Origin: Candidatus Latescibacterota bacterium | GTDB taxonomy: Bacteria > Latescibacterota > UBA2968 > UBA8231 | Length of the DNA: 36,616 nucleotides | Assembly: GCA_020852055.1 (NCBI GenBank) | Contig: JADZBP010000030.1 | Location: 1 to 36,616, forward strand | Direction: 5' to 3' | Part shown: positions 23,991-33,300 of the stretch, piece by piece | How the letters are laid out: every line of letters starts with the position of its first letter | How positions within the stretch are numbered: the first letter of the stretch is position 1 | Translations under genes and position numbers: made by a program | Notes under the pieces: model-generated | Seen by the model: only the letters and a program-made list of their open reading frames with translations | Databases searched by the model: none | Told to the model about the DNA's origin: nothing

Positions 23991-25505
23991 ATGATTCCGA
24001 CCGCAACCGCCGTCCAGGCAGAGGCCTTCGAGGCCCGCCAGATCTACCGCTCCGCGCAGCGACCCGGCTATACCTCCTGGGTCTCGTTTTTCCCCGGCCC
24101 GCAGGGGAAATGGTATCTCACCTGCGAGGAGGTGACCCGGCCCGACCAGCCCCTCCCCGGAGCCACCTACCAGCAGTTCCACGAGATGTCCCTGCCCCGC
24201 GGCTACGACAAATCTCCTCTCTGCATGGAGATCGTCCTGCTCGAATCAGCCGAGGGGCTGCAGACCTGGAAAGAACTCTCGCGGCAACCAGTGCGTTTCC
24301 AGCACAGCGCCGGCTCCTTTGCCCAGGCCTGCACCAGGGAGGGGCGTTTCCTGCGTTTTATGTGGAGCTGTTATTCCCTCGACCCGGACCTGGCGGCCAA
24401 CCAGATCCTCTTCAGCTCCAGCGACCAGGGCCGCACCTGGGAAAAAGAGCCGGCCTTCCACCACCCGCATTTCGCCAGCTACCCGCACCGCCTGCGCACC
24501 CTGCGCGACGGCACCCTGGCCCTGTGCCTGCCCCTGGCCGCCCGCTGGGGCGAGGGCACGGACCGGCCGGTGCGCGCCGCCCTGGACCTGGAGGCGGTGG
24601 GGGAGATGCAGATGACCCTGTGGACCTCGGCCGATCAGGGGCATACCTGGGCCGGGCCGGTGCTGCTCTACGCGGGCCAGCAGGTCTCGGAGACCGACTT
24701 CGTCGAACTGCCCTCGGGCGATTTGCTCTGCATCAACAACAGCATCTTCGCCTGCCCGGGCCGGCAACGGGTGTACCGCGAGGGGCCGCGCTTCACCCCC
24801 GGACCGCTGGAGAAACTGCAGGCCGGCAAGGCGCCCGAAACCGTGTGCCTCACCGACGCCGGACTGCTGGTGGGTTGTATGCGCCCGGGCACCTATCACT
24901 GGTCCGACGATCTGGGCCGCTCCTGGAAGCCCCTCGAAGGGGTGCCCGACCGCCGGCCCGAGATGTACCAGCCCTGGATCCACCACCTGGGCCAGGGCCG
25001 CATCGCCTGCGCCGGCCACTACGGGGGCGACGATGCACCCGGCACCTGCGACCAGTACCTGAGCCTGCATCTGTTCCGGGTGGCCGCGCCGCACCAGCCC
25101 GTGCCGGCCTGCCTGAAGATCGAGCGCCACTTCGACCAAACCCAGGACCGCTATCTCAATAGCTATACGATCGCTCTCAGCGCCGATGGCCGCCCCCTGC
25201 CCGGCCGCGAGGTAGAGGTATGGTGGGTGGGCCGCGACCAGCCCGGTTATTCCGGGTGGGCCGAGGTGCCGCTGGCACAGCGGATGCAGACCGGGGGCGA
25301 ACGCCTGCTACTGCGCACCGACGCCGCAGGCCAGGCCCTGCTGCAACTGCCCGCCCTCGACCACCTGGAAAACATGAACCTGCCCTGCGAGCCGGCCCAT
25401 TACTCGTATCAGCTGGTGGTGCGCTTCAACGCCGACCGCGCCGACGCCGCACACCTGCCGGCCCAACTGCCGCAGCTGGAGTTCTACGCCGAAGGCCGGC
25501 GCTGA
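23991..25505 (+). CDS. Sialidase-superfamily (BNR/Asp-box) protein
   Basis: 504 residues from ATG 23991; the upstream in-frame TAA fixes this as the earliest start, and no Shine-Dalgarno is visible. Three Asp-box motifs (S-x-D-x-G-x-T/S-W) are clear: SSSDQGRTW (D145), TSADQGHTW (D215) and WSDDLGRSW (D307). They mark a six-bladed beta-propeller of the sialidase superfamily, covering about residues 15-370. A beta-sandwich-like C-terminal part follows (about 385-504; YSYQLVVRF near the end). The classical sialidase FRIP arginine motif is not seen, so true sialidase activity is doubtful; other Asp-box propellers act as lyases, hydrolases or binding proteins. No signal peptide, hence cytoplasmic. 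It starts the second metabolic operon, 22 bp before a GH116-like gene. Confidence 0.75.
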   Translation: MIPTATAVQAEAFEARQIYRSAQRPGYTSWVSFFPGPQGKWYLTCEEVTRPDQPLPGATYQQFHEMSLPRGYDKSPLCMEIVLLESAEGLQTWKELSRQPVRFQHSAGSFAQACTREGRFLRFMWSCYSLDPDLAANQILFSSSDQGRTWEKEPAFHHPHFASYPHRLRTLRDGTLALCLPLAARWGEGTDRPVRAALDLEAVGEMQMTLWTSADQGHTWAGPVLLYAGQQVSETDFVELPSGDLLCINNSIFACPGRQRVYREGPRFTPGPLEKLQAGKAPETVCLTDAGLLVGCMRPGTYHWSDDLGRSWKPLEGVPDRRPEMYQPWIHHLGQGRIACAGHYGGDDAPGTCDQYLSLHLFRVAAPHQPVPACLKIERHFDQTQDRYLNSYTIALSADGRPLPGREVEVWWVGRDQPGYSGWAEVPLAQRMQTGGERLLLRTDAAGQALLQLPALDHLENMNLPCEPAHYSYQLVVRFNADRADAAHLPAQLPQLEFYAEGRR

Positions 25506-25511
25506 GCCGCC

Positions 25512-25527
25512 GGGAGGGGATTCTCCC
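25512..25527 (+). promoter_or_regulatory. Ribosome-binding site inside a short hairpin
   Basis: GGGAG (25512-25516) can pair with CTCCC (25523-25527) around a 6-nt loop, immediately before ATG 25528. The paired arm contains the Shine-Dalgarno sequence, so folding could reduce translation of the second GH116-like gene unless ribosomes arrive from the upstream gene. The stem is only 5 bp. Confidence 0.35.
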
Positions 25528-27930
25528 ATGCAGACCCTTTTCCCCACCGACCTGCCCGCTCAGGAATGGGTGCACTTCGCTGCCGCCGGCTTCAGCGCCC
25601 CGGCCTGCGGGGTGATCTACCGCCAGGGCCACACCGTGACCAATGGCCTGGCCCTGGGCGGCATCGACACCGGCTGCATCGACCTGGAGACCAGCGGCCT
25701 GTGGGGCTACTGCACCCTCTTCAACACCCACGTCCCGCGGCGCGGCCCGCTCAACCTGCCCTTCCTGGGCCTGAGTGTGGGCGGCAAAACCTGGGTCCTG
25801 TGCCGTCCCGAACCCAAACAGGGAGCCGGCAGTTACCAGCACCCGACCGCGCCGGCTGGCACCTTCCGGGTATGGGGAGAGCAAGGCTGGGAGAACCGCG
25901 CCGAAGCGCTGGCCCCGGGCCTGGACGAACTGGTGCTGGAGGGAGTGGAGACCGCCAGCCAGATCCACTACTGGGGCCACTACCCGGTGGCCGATCTCGA
26001 GTTCGAGACCAGCGCCCCGGTGAGGGTGGGCCTACGGGCCTGGTCGCCCTTCCTGCCCGGCGATCTGGCCGGCTCGATGTGGCCGGCCATCGGTTTCGAG
26101 GTGCACCTGCGCAACCCCGGCAGCCAGCCCCGGCAGGGCTGCATCGCCCTCTCCTTCCCCGGCCCCACGCCGCAGGAGGCCGGCACCACCCGCTTCGTGC
26201 GCGAAGAGATCTCCGGGGCGTTCAAGGGTGTGGTGGTGCAGGGCGAGTTGGCCTCGTACGCGCTGGGGGCCAGCGGCGAAGCGGCGGTGCGCCTGGGCGG
26301 CGAACTCGGCGCCCGGGGCGCGGCCTGGGCAGCCATCGCCACCGCCCTGCCCGCCCCCACGCCAGACCAGCCCGGCGCCTCGGCGGCCGTGGATTTTGCG
26401 CTGGAACCCGGTCAGGAACGGGTGGTGCGGTTCGCGCTGAGCTGGTGCGCGCCCACTTGGAAGGGGGGCGGCTACAACTGGGCGCCCAGGAGCACCACCT
26501 ACACCCACATGTACGCCCGGCACTATCCCGAGGCCCGGACCACGGCAGCGCGTTTCGCCGGCGAAGGCCCAGGCCTGCTGCGGCGGGTGCTGGCCTGGCA
26601 GGAGGTGCTCTACCGCGAAAACGCCCTGCCGGTATGGCTGCGCGACTCCCTGGTCAATGTGCTCTACCTGCTGGCCGAGGATAGCCTATGGGCGCAGAAG
26701 AGCCCGGCACTGCCCGATTGGGTGCGGGAGGAGGACGGGCTCTTCGGCCTCAACGAGTGCCCGCGCGGCTGTCCCCAGATCGAGTGTATCCCCTGCAGCT
26801 TCTATGGCAACCTCCCCCTGGTCTACTTCTTCCCCGAGCTGGCCCTCTCCACCCTGCGCGGGTACCAGGGCTACCAGTCTGCCGACGGAGCGCCGCCCTG
26901 GATCTTTGGCGGCTGCACCGGCAACACCGCCCCCATCGACTTTGCCAGCCCCACCCGCGGGTACCAGTTCGCCACCAACGGCATCAGCCTGGTGGACATG
27001 GTGAACCGCCTGCTCCGGTGCGCCGACACCGCCGACCGGGCCTACCTGCGCGAGTTCTATCCCATGGTCAAGCAATGCAGCGCGTGGACCATGGGCCTGC
27101 GCACCACCCCGCTCTATTCGCCGGGCGAACGGGTCATCGCCATGCCCGATCCGGACAGCGACGAGACCATGAAACCGCCCACCGAGTGGTTCGAGGCCCG
27201 CGAGCCAGGCTGGTTCGGAGTGACGGCCCATGTGGGCGGCCTGCACCTGGCCCAACTGCAGCTGACCCGGCGGCTGGCCCAGGAGGCGGGCGACCCGGAC
27301 TTTGCCCGGCAATGCGACCAGTGGTTGCAGGCCGGCGCCCGGGCCATGGAGGAGCGGCTGTGGACCGGCTCCTACTATCTCAACTTCTTCGATCCCGAAA
27401 CCGGACGCAGCTCCGACTTCATCTTTGGCTATCAGCTCGACGGGGAATGGATCCTCGCCCACCACGGCCTGCCCCCGGCCCTGCCGCGCGAGTGCATCGG
27501 CCAGGTCCTGAGGACCATCGAGCGCACCAATATCGCCCTCACCCGCTACGGGGCCGTCAACTACGCCAATGCCGACGGCACCCCGATCCGCCAGGCTGCC
27601 GACGGCACCTGGGACTATGGCACCTACAGCTATTTCCCGCCCGAAGCCTTGATGCTGGCCATGACCTACATGTATAATGGCCAGCGGGAATTCGGCGCCG
27701 AGTTGGCCCGCCGGGTCTGGCACAATATCATCTGCCAGCAGGGGTATACCTGGGACCTGCCCAATATCATGCGGGGCGACGTGGACACCGGCGAGCGCAC
27801 CTTTGGCAACGACTATTATCAGGATCTGATGCTCTGGTCCCTGCCGGCCGCCCTGCGCGGCGAGGACCTGGCCGGACCCTGCCGGCCCGAGGGGCTGGTG
27901 GCGCGCATCCGCGCCGCCGCCCGCCCCTGA
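25528..27930 (+). CDS. GH116-like glycosidase (GBA2-type), paralog 2
   Basis: 800 residues from ATG 25528, with GGGAGGGG upstream. The same two-part plan as the protein at 10342-12735: N-terminal beta-sandwich, then (alpha/alpha)6 catalytic part. Long stretches are nearly identical between the two, such as THMYARHYP and FFPELALSTLRGYQGYQ. By hand alignment, E419 (CPQIECIPC) occupies the nucleophile position. The position of the acid/base Asp holds R558 (FEAREPGWFG) with E559 next to it and E556 conserved in both paralogs. Either a neighbouring Glu serves as the acid, or the enzyme has different chemistry or is inactive. Also seen: QLDGEWILAHHGL and NYANADGTP, typical of the family's C-terminal half. 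No signal peptide. Lies between the sialidase-like and unrecognised genes with gaps of 22 and 15 bp. Confidence 0.8.
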   Translation: MQTLFPTDLPAQEWVHFAAAGFSAPACGVIYRQGHTVTNGLALGGIDTGCIDLETSGLWGYCTLFNTHVPRRGPLNLPFLGLSVGGKTWVLCRPEPKQGAGSYQHPTAPAGTFRVWGEQGWENRAEALAPGLDELVLEGVETASQIHYWGHYPVADLEFETSAPVRVGLRAWSPFLPGDLAGSMWPAIGFEVHLRNPGSQPRQGCIALSFPGPTPQEAGTTRFVREEISGAFKGVVVQGELASYALGASGEAAVRLGGELGARGAAWAAIATALPAPTPDQPGASAAVDFALEPGQERVVRFALSWCAPTWKGGGYNWAPRSTTYTHMYARHYPEARTTAARFAGEGPGLLRRVLAWQEVLYRENALPVWLRDSLVNVLYLLAEDSLWAQKSPALPDWVREEDGLFGLNECPRGCPQIECIPCSFYGNLPLVYFFPELALSTLRGYQGYQSADGAPPWIFGGCTGNTAPIDFASPTRGYQFATNGISLVDMVNRLLRCADTADRAYLREFYPMVKQCSAWTMGLRTTPLYSPGERVIAMPDPDSDETMKPPTEWFEAREPGWFGVTAHVGGLHLAQLQLTRRLAQEAGDPDFARQCDQWLQAGARAMEERLWTGSYYLNFFDPETGRSSDFIFGYQLDGEWILAHHGLPPALPRECIGQVLRTIERTNIALTRYGAVNYANADGTPIRQAADGTWDYGTYSYFPPEALMLAMTYMYNGQREFGAELARRVWHNIICQQGYTWDLPNIMRGDVDTGERTFGNDYYQDLMLWSLPAALRGEDLAGPCRPEGLVARIRAAARP

Positions 27931-27945
27931 TCGCGGAGGAAAACC

Positions 27946-29238
27946 ATGAACCCCGGATTCACCGCCACCGTCGAAGTCGAGGAAGAACTCTACCGCTACC
28001 AGCCGGCCGACAACGGCGCCGGCCCGATGTGGTGCCACGGCAATACCAGCATCGTGCGGGTGGGCGAGCAGGTCTTCGCCAGCGGCCTGGAGACCCTGGA
28101 GGGCGCCAAGCCCCTGCACAACTGCGTGCCCCTGCTCTTCCGGCGCGGCGAGGGCGGCTGGGAACGGCTCTATCGCGGCGAGGGCCGCACCCGCGAACCC
28201 TCGCCCCTGGCCTGCCTGGGCGACCGGGTGCTGCTCTCGGTCAACCCCACCCTCACCCCGCTCGACACCTACAGCGGCCCGGCCCAGCCCCAGATCCTCT
28301 CCTTCTCCGCCACCGCGCCGGGCTGCCCGCCCCGCACCCTCCTGCCGGGCTGGCAGGGCACCCCGGCCTTCAGCGAACACTCGTACCGCAGCTTTGTCGC
28401 CGACGGGCCGGCCGGAGAGATGATCCTCTTCCAGAACATCGACTACACCCACGCCGAGTGGGCCCTGGGCAACAACCAGGACCAGTGGCCGGCCCAGGGA
28501 CAGCTGGCCTGGCCCTGGGGCCGCGAGTACGAGGAACCGCAGCCCATCCGCGTCTGTTACCCGGCGGTGCAGCTCAAGGGCCGCGCCCTCTACTTCTGCG
28601 GAGTCTCCGACATCACCGAGCCCTACAAAGACTGGCGCGAACACAAGCTGGCCCTCACCGGCCGCAAATGGGACTACGACTTCCGCCGGCTCTTCTTCAC
28701 CTGGAGCGACGAGATCACCAGCGGGCAATTCCACCAGTGGATCGAGGTCTCCAGCCGCGACCGGACGGCCGGCTGGATCTTCCCCCTCGATATGTGGGTA
28801 GGCCCGGACCGGCGGGTGCATATCCTGTGGAGCGAACGCGCGCTGGATGAACGGCTGCGCGAGAAGTTCTTCCCGCTGGAGAGGCAGAGCACCGCCCTCA
28901 ACTACGCCGTGGTCCGCGACGGGGTGGTGCTCGAACGCCGCGCCCTGCAGGTGAGCTTCGAGGGTGAAGCCCCCGCCGCCGACCGCGCCCGCTTCCAAGC
29001 CACCCCTGCGGGCCGGCTCTTCGTCTTCTATCACCAGGCCGGCGGCAATTATCTGTTGGAGATCGCGCCCGATGGCGTGCCCAGCCAGCCGGTACCGGTA
29101 CCGCTATCCCAACCCCTCGGTTCCTTCTTCACCGCCACCGAGCGGGGCGGCTCCTCGCCCTCAAATATCCTGGACGTGCTGGGAGAAAAAGACCATACTT
29201 TGCGCTACGCCCGCATCCGGATAGCGGAGGGGAGATGA
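27946..29238 (+). CDS. Unrecognised protein, probable beta-propeller
   Basis: 430 residues from ATG 27946, with the strong site GCGGAGGAAAA upstream. The sequence is rich in short strands ending in W, Y or F with acidic turns (for example RRLFFTWSDEI, QFHQWIEVSSRDRT, MWVGPDRRVHILWSE), suggesting a beta-propeller like its sialidase-superfamily neighbour, but without clear Asp boxes. I do not recognise the family and no catalytic set is evident. No signal peptide or membrane segment. Its stop codon (29236-29238) lies inside the second copy of the structured repeat, so the last residues AEGR are encoded by repeat sequence. It is the third gene of the second operon. A role in the same glycoside pathway is inferred from position only. 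Confidence 0.6.
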   Translation: MNPGFTATVEVEEELYRYQPADNGAGPMWCHGNTSIVRVGEQVFASGLETLEGAKPLHNCVPLLFRRGEGGWERLYRGEGRTREPSPLACLGDRVLLSVNPTLTPLDTYSGPAQPQILSFSATAPGCPPRTLLPGWQGTPAFSEHSYRSFVADGPAGEMILFQNIDYTHAEWALGNNQDQWPAQGQLAWPWGREYEEPQPIRVCYPAVQLKGRALYFCGVSDITEPYKDWREHKLALTGRKWDYDFRRLFFTWSDEITSGQFHQWIEVSSRDRTAGWIFPLDMWVGPDRRVHILWSERALDERLREKFFPLERQSTALNYAVVRDGVVLERRALQVSFEGEAPAADRARFQATPAGRLFVFYHQAGGNYLLEIAPDGVPSQPVPVPLSQPLGSFFTATERGGSSPSNILDVLGEKDHTLRYARIRIAEGR

Positions 29239-29371
29239 CCCCGAAGGTCTTTCTCGGGGAGTGGCTGGGATGGGAAGTCCGCGTGGCCGGGTGGCCGGGT
29301 AGCGGAGCTATGCGAGCGAGGGGGCAGGACGCGCCTTGAGAAAGACCGTAGCGGGTCGCTCCCCGACGCTC
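29223..29371 (+). repeat. Structured intergenic repeat, copy 2
   Basis: This 149-bp element is the partner of 5639-5788, same strand, 23.6 kb away. Long-range arms GGTCTTTCTC (29246-29255) and GAGAAAGACC (29338-29347) pair perfectly over 10 bp. Relative to copy 1, G-C has become T-A at one pair and C-G has become T-A at another, so both sides changed together. The 3' part AGCGGGTCGCTCCCCGACGCTC is identical to copy 1. The element begins in the last codons of the upstream gene and supplies its TGA within GAGATGACC. It ends 23 nt before ATG 29395, as a leader for the UxuA-like gene. The centre is diverged apart from an AGCGGAGC...GCGAGC core. Confidence 0.85.
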
Positions 29372-29394
29372 TCGACGATAAAGCGGAGATATCC

Positions 29395-30390
29395 ATGAAG
29401 ATCGCCCTCGAAGTCGCGCCAACCCCCCAGACCGCCCAGTTCGCCAGCCAGGTAGGCGTGCGCCACGCCGTCATCGGCGGGCCCGACTCCCCGAGCGGCC
29501 GCGTCGACTATGCCCAACTCGAGCGTATCCAGGAACTCTTCGCCCAGTACGACCTGGAGGTCTGCGCCGTCGAGAACGTGCCCTCGCACTTCTACGATCA
29601 GGTCATGTTCGGGCTGCCCGGGCGCGACCGCCAACTCGACAACTACTGCGCCACCATCGAGGCCATCGGCCGGGCCGGCATCCCCATCCTGGGCTACAAC
29701 TGGATGCTGCTGGGCGGGATCAGCACCGACCAGGTGCGGGGCCGGGGCGGGGCGCGCCTGCGGCGTTTCGACCTGGAGGAGGCCCTGCGCAATCCGGCTG
29801 CCGCCCTGGACTGGCGCAATCCCCGCGGAGGCGGGGCCATCCGCATCCCCGACCGCGAAGTCAGTAGCGAAGAGGTCTGGGACAACCTGGCCTATTTCCT
29901 GGAGCGGGTGCTGCCGGTGGCCGAGTCCAGCAAGGTGAAACTGGCCGCCCACCCCGACGACGCGCCCATCCCCTCCTTCATGGGGGTAGCCCGCATCCTC
30001 AACAGCACCGCGTCCCTGCAGCGCGTGATCGACCTGGTGCCCAGCCCCTGCAACGGCCTGGACCTGTGCCAGGGCACCGTCGCCGAGATGGCCGGCACCG
30101 ACCCCATCGACGCCATCCGCCACTTCGGCCGCCAGGGTAAACTCTTCTTCGCCCACTTCCGCGCCGTGCAGGGGCAGTTGCCCGGCATCTTCCACGAGGT
30201 GTTCATGGACGAGGGGGATTGGGATATGGTGGCGGCGGCGAAGGCCTATCAGGAGGTGGGCTTCGACGGCCCCATCCGCGCCGACCACACCCCCTGGCTG
30301 GTGGGGGAAAACGAGTGGGCCCACCGCGGCTTTGCCTTTGAGATCGGCTATATGCGCGGCCTGGTGCAGGCCCTAGAGGCCCTGGGCTGA
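29395..30390 (+). CDS. uxuA: Mannonate dehydratase-like enzyme (UxuA family)
   Basis: 331 residues from ATG 29395, preceded by GCGGAGA. The xylose-isomerase-like TIM barrel shows the UxuA motifs in order: AAHPDDAP (H186), LDLCQGT (C225), FFAHFRAV (H254), HEVFMDEGDWDM and RADHTP (D297, H298). The His, Cys, His, Asp set has the spacing I recall for the Mn2+ site of known mannonate dehydratases. The family converts D-mannonate to 2-keto-3-deoxygluconate, a step of hexuronate breakdown. The protein is slightly shorter than typical UxuA (about 350-390). Paralogs with other sugar-acid substrates exist, so the exact substrate is not certain. It is the last + strand gene before a convergent kinase gene, with only 7 bp between the stops and no terminator room. 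The structured repeat is its leader. Confidence 0.82.
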   Translation: MKIALEVAPTPQTAQFASQVGVRHAVIGGPDSPSGRVDYAQLERIQELFAQYDLEVCAVENVPSHFYDQVMFGLPGRDRQLDNYCATIEAIGRAGIPILGYNWMLLGGISTDQVRGRGGARLRRFDLEEALRNPAAALDWRNPRGGGAIRIPDREVSSEEVWDNLAYFLERVLPVAESSKVKLAAHPDDAPIPSFMGVARILNSTASLQRVIDLVPSPCNGLDLCQGTVAEMAGTDPIDAIRHFGRQGKLFFAHFRAVQGQLPGIFHEVFMDEGDWDMVAAAKAYQEVGFDGPIRADHTPWLVGENEWAHRGFAFEIGYMRGLVQALEALG

Positions 30391-30397
30391 AAAGAAC

Positions 30398-33300
30398 CTA
30401 GTCCGCGTCGAGGGTGCGGCGCACCAGCTCGGCCAGCTGCCGCAGCGAAAAAGGTTTGGCCACCAGTTGCGCCAGCCCGGCAAATTCGGCCGGGTCCGCG
30501 GCATATCCGGTGAAGACGATCACCTTGAGCTGGGGTTGCTGCGCCTTCAGCTGCTTGAACACCTCCCGGCCCGAGATGCCCGGCATCGACAGATCCAGCA
30601 CCACCAGATCGATCCCGCTGCGATGCTCGTCAAAAAGCTCCAGGCAGCTCAGGCCGTCCGCCGCCACCAGCACCCGGTAGCCCAGGTCGGTGAAGAGCCG
30701 GCTGGTGCTGCGGCGCACCAGCTCCTCGTCGTCGACGACCATCAGGGTCTCGGTCCCGCCCGGCAACTGCTCCCGGTCGCCGCTCGGCGCCGCCTCTAGT
30801 TTGGCCTCCGCACCCTCCCCGGCCGGCAGGAACAGGGAAAAGGTGGTGCCGACCCCCGGTTCGCTCTGGCACTCGATCCACCCCTGGTGCCGCTGCAGGA
30901 TGCCATAGGCCGTGGCCAGCCCCAGGCCCGTGCCCTTGCCCACTTCCTTGGTGGTGAAGAAGGGCTCGAAGATCCGCTCCCGAGTCCCGGCATCCATACC
31001 CGTCCCGTTGTCGCTGACCTCGATACACACGTACCGCTGCCCTTCCTCCCCCCCTGCCCCTCCCGGGAAGGCCACCCGCGCCGCAGTGCGGATCCAGGGG
31101 GCGGAACGCGACGCCGCTTCGAGGGCATCGCGCGCATTGAGGTACAGATTGAGCAGCACCTGCTCCAGTTGCCCGGTGTCGGCCTGGACCAGGGGCAACC
31201 CGGCAGGTAGCTCGACCTGCAGCTCGATACGCCGGTCCAGGGTCTTGCGGCACAGCGACACGGTGTCGGCGATCACCGCACCCAGGTCCACGGCCCGGAA
31301 CGGGGTCTCCTTGACCTCGGCGCGGGCAAAGAGCATGAGCTGGCGCACCAGGTCGGCCCCGCGCATCGCCGCCGCATCGGCATCCTGCAGGTAGGCCTGT
31401 ACCTCGGGGGAACTGGAGAGCATGGCCAGATTGATATTGCCCAGATTGGCCTGCAGCAGGTTGTTGAAGTTGTGGGCGATGCCGGCGGTCAATTGTCCCA
31501 CCGCCTCCAACTTCTGCGATTGCTGCAGCCGCTGCCGGGCCTGGGCCAGCTGCTGGAGATCCTGCAGCCGGCGGTAGCCTTCGGAGACGATCTGGGCGAA
31601 GCGTTTCAGGACCCGGATATCTTCGTCGCTGAAGGCATTTTCCCGGGTGCTGTTCATGGCCACGGTGCCGCCCGGAAAGGGCACATCGACGATGCTGCAG
31701 GCTTCGGGCTTCACCTCGTCCTGGAAATACTCCACCTCGGCCCGGGTGCGCCGGTAGAGCACCTGGTCCGTCTCCAGGACCTTTCTGAGGCTGGGCGGCA
31801 AAGGGAGCTGTTCCTGCCCCTGCAGATGCCAGTCCTCGGGAGAAAAAATCGTGGTGTAATAGGTGAAGGTGCCGGTGGCCTGGTCGATGAACTGGATGCT
31901 GCAGAACCAGAATTCCACCACCTTGCTCAGTTCGCGGTGCACTGACCGGACGACCCCTTCCCAGTCGGACGTTTTCTGCATTTCCAGGATCTCGTTGCGC
32001 ACCCGCTGCAGGGCCAGGTTGAGGGCCAGTTCGCGCTCGTGCCACGAGCGTTCGATGGCCAGGCTGGCCTGGGCCGCCAGGCGTTCGAGCAGGAGCAGGT
32101 CGCGCTCGCCGAGTACCCGGCCCACCTGTCCGGCGACCACCGTGCCGATGACCTGGCCGCCCAGCTTGAGCGGGATGCCGGCGCTGGGGCCCATGGCGCT
32201 GCCCTTGAAGGACTGCTCCAGCAGCGCCTGATTCCGGGGGCTGAGGGGCTTGAGTTGAAGGTCGGGCAGGGACTGGTTGAAATAGACCTTCCCCGTGAGA
32301 TAGACATGACCTGTCAACCCTTCTCCCGGGGGTATCCTCAATTGCATGGCTTCCTCGCCGTATCCCTCCCGGGCATGCGGCACCAGTGTTCCGGTCCCTT
32401 CGTCGTAGAGCAGGAGCATGCAGCGCTGGGCCTCAACCAGTTCCCTGACCTGGCGCACGATCTCCTGCAGGCGCTGTTCCGGGTCGGTGAAGCGGTACAC
32501 GGCGTCGATGGCCGAAGCCAGTGCTTCGGCCTCCTGGGCCCGCTGCTCCAGTTGCCGCAGATCGTCGAGGCGCCTGAAACCCTCGGACAGGACCATCGCC
32601 AGTTCCTCGAGCAGTTCGATATCGTCGTCGGCAAAGGCGCTGGGGGCCTTGCTGGTGACCGCCAGCGTGCCATGGGAAAAAGGTATATCGACCACACAAC
32701 GGATATTATAAGACAGAAAGATTTCCGCTTCACCGTAGGGATCTGCGGCGAGCAGATCGCGGCGGTACACCAACTCGCCGCCCTCCCAGAAGCGTTGGAT
32801 CAGGTGGCAGTCATCGGCAACCTGGTCGGTCCAGGTCACCCATTTGCCCCCTTCGGGGGTATTCTGCCAGTTGAAGTGGCGCACCAGGGAGTAGGCGCCC
32901 TGGCGGTCCACCACCCCCACCCCCAGGCTATCGAAAAAAAACTCGTTGATGATCAGTTGCTCGCGGATGACGGACAATACCTGTTCGAGGTCCGCAGGCT
33001 GGCCCATGAGCCACACGGCCTCGCGCACCTGCCGCACGGCTTCCTGGCGCTGCAATTCCTTGAGGCGCCGGTACGCCTCGGACATCACCTGGGCAAAACG
33101 CTCCAGCGCCTGGATATCCTGATCGGCGAAGCCGTTTTCCCGGATGCTGCTCATGGCGATGGTGCCCCCCAGGAAGGGCACATCCACCACCGACTGCACC
33201 TCGGGGTTCAGCCCCTCCCGATTCGCTTCGATCTGGGCGCGATTGCGGCGATAGGCCGGTTTGCCGGTGGTGATCGCCTCCACGAGCACCGGGTGTAATT

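Noticed and set aside
21394..24006. Long minus-strand open frame (870 codons) opposite the hybrid kinase
   Set aside because: The + strand frame encodes unmistakable kinase motifs over the whole length; the opposite frame is a shadow caused by GC-rich third positions.
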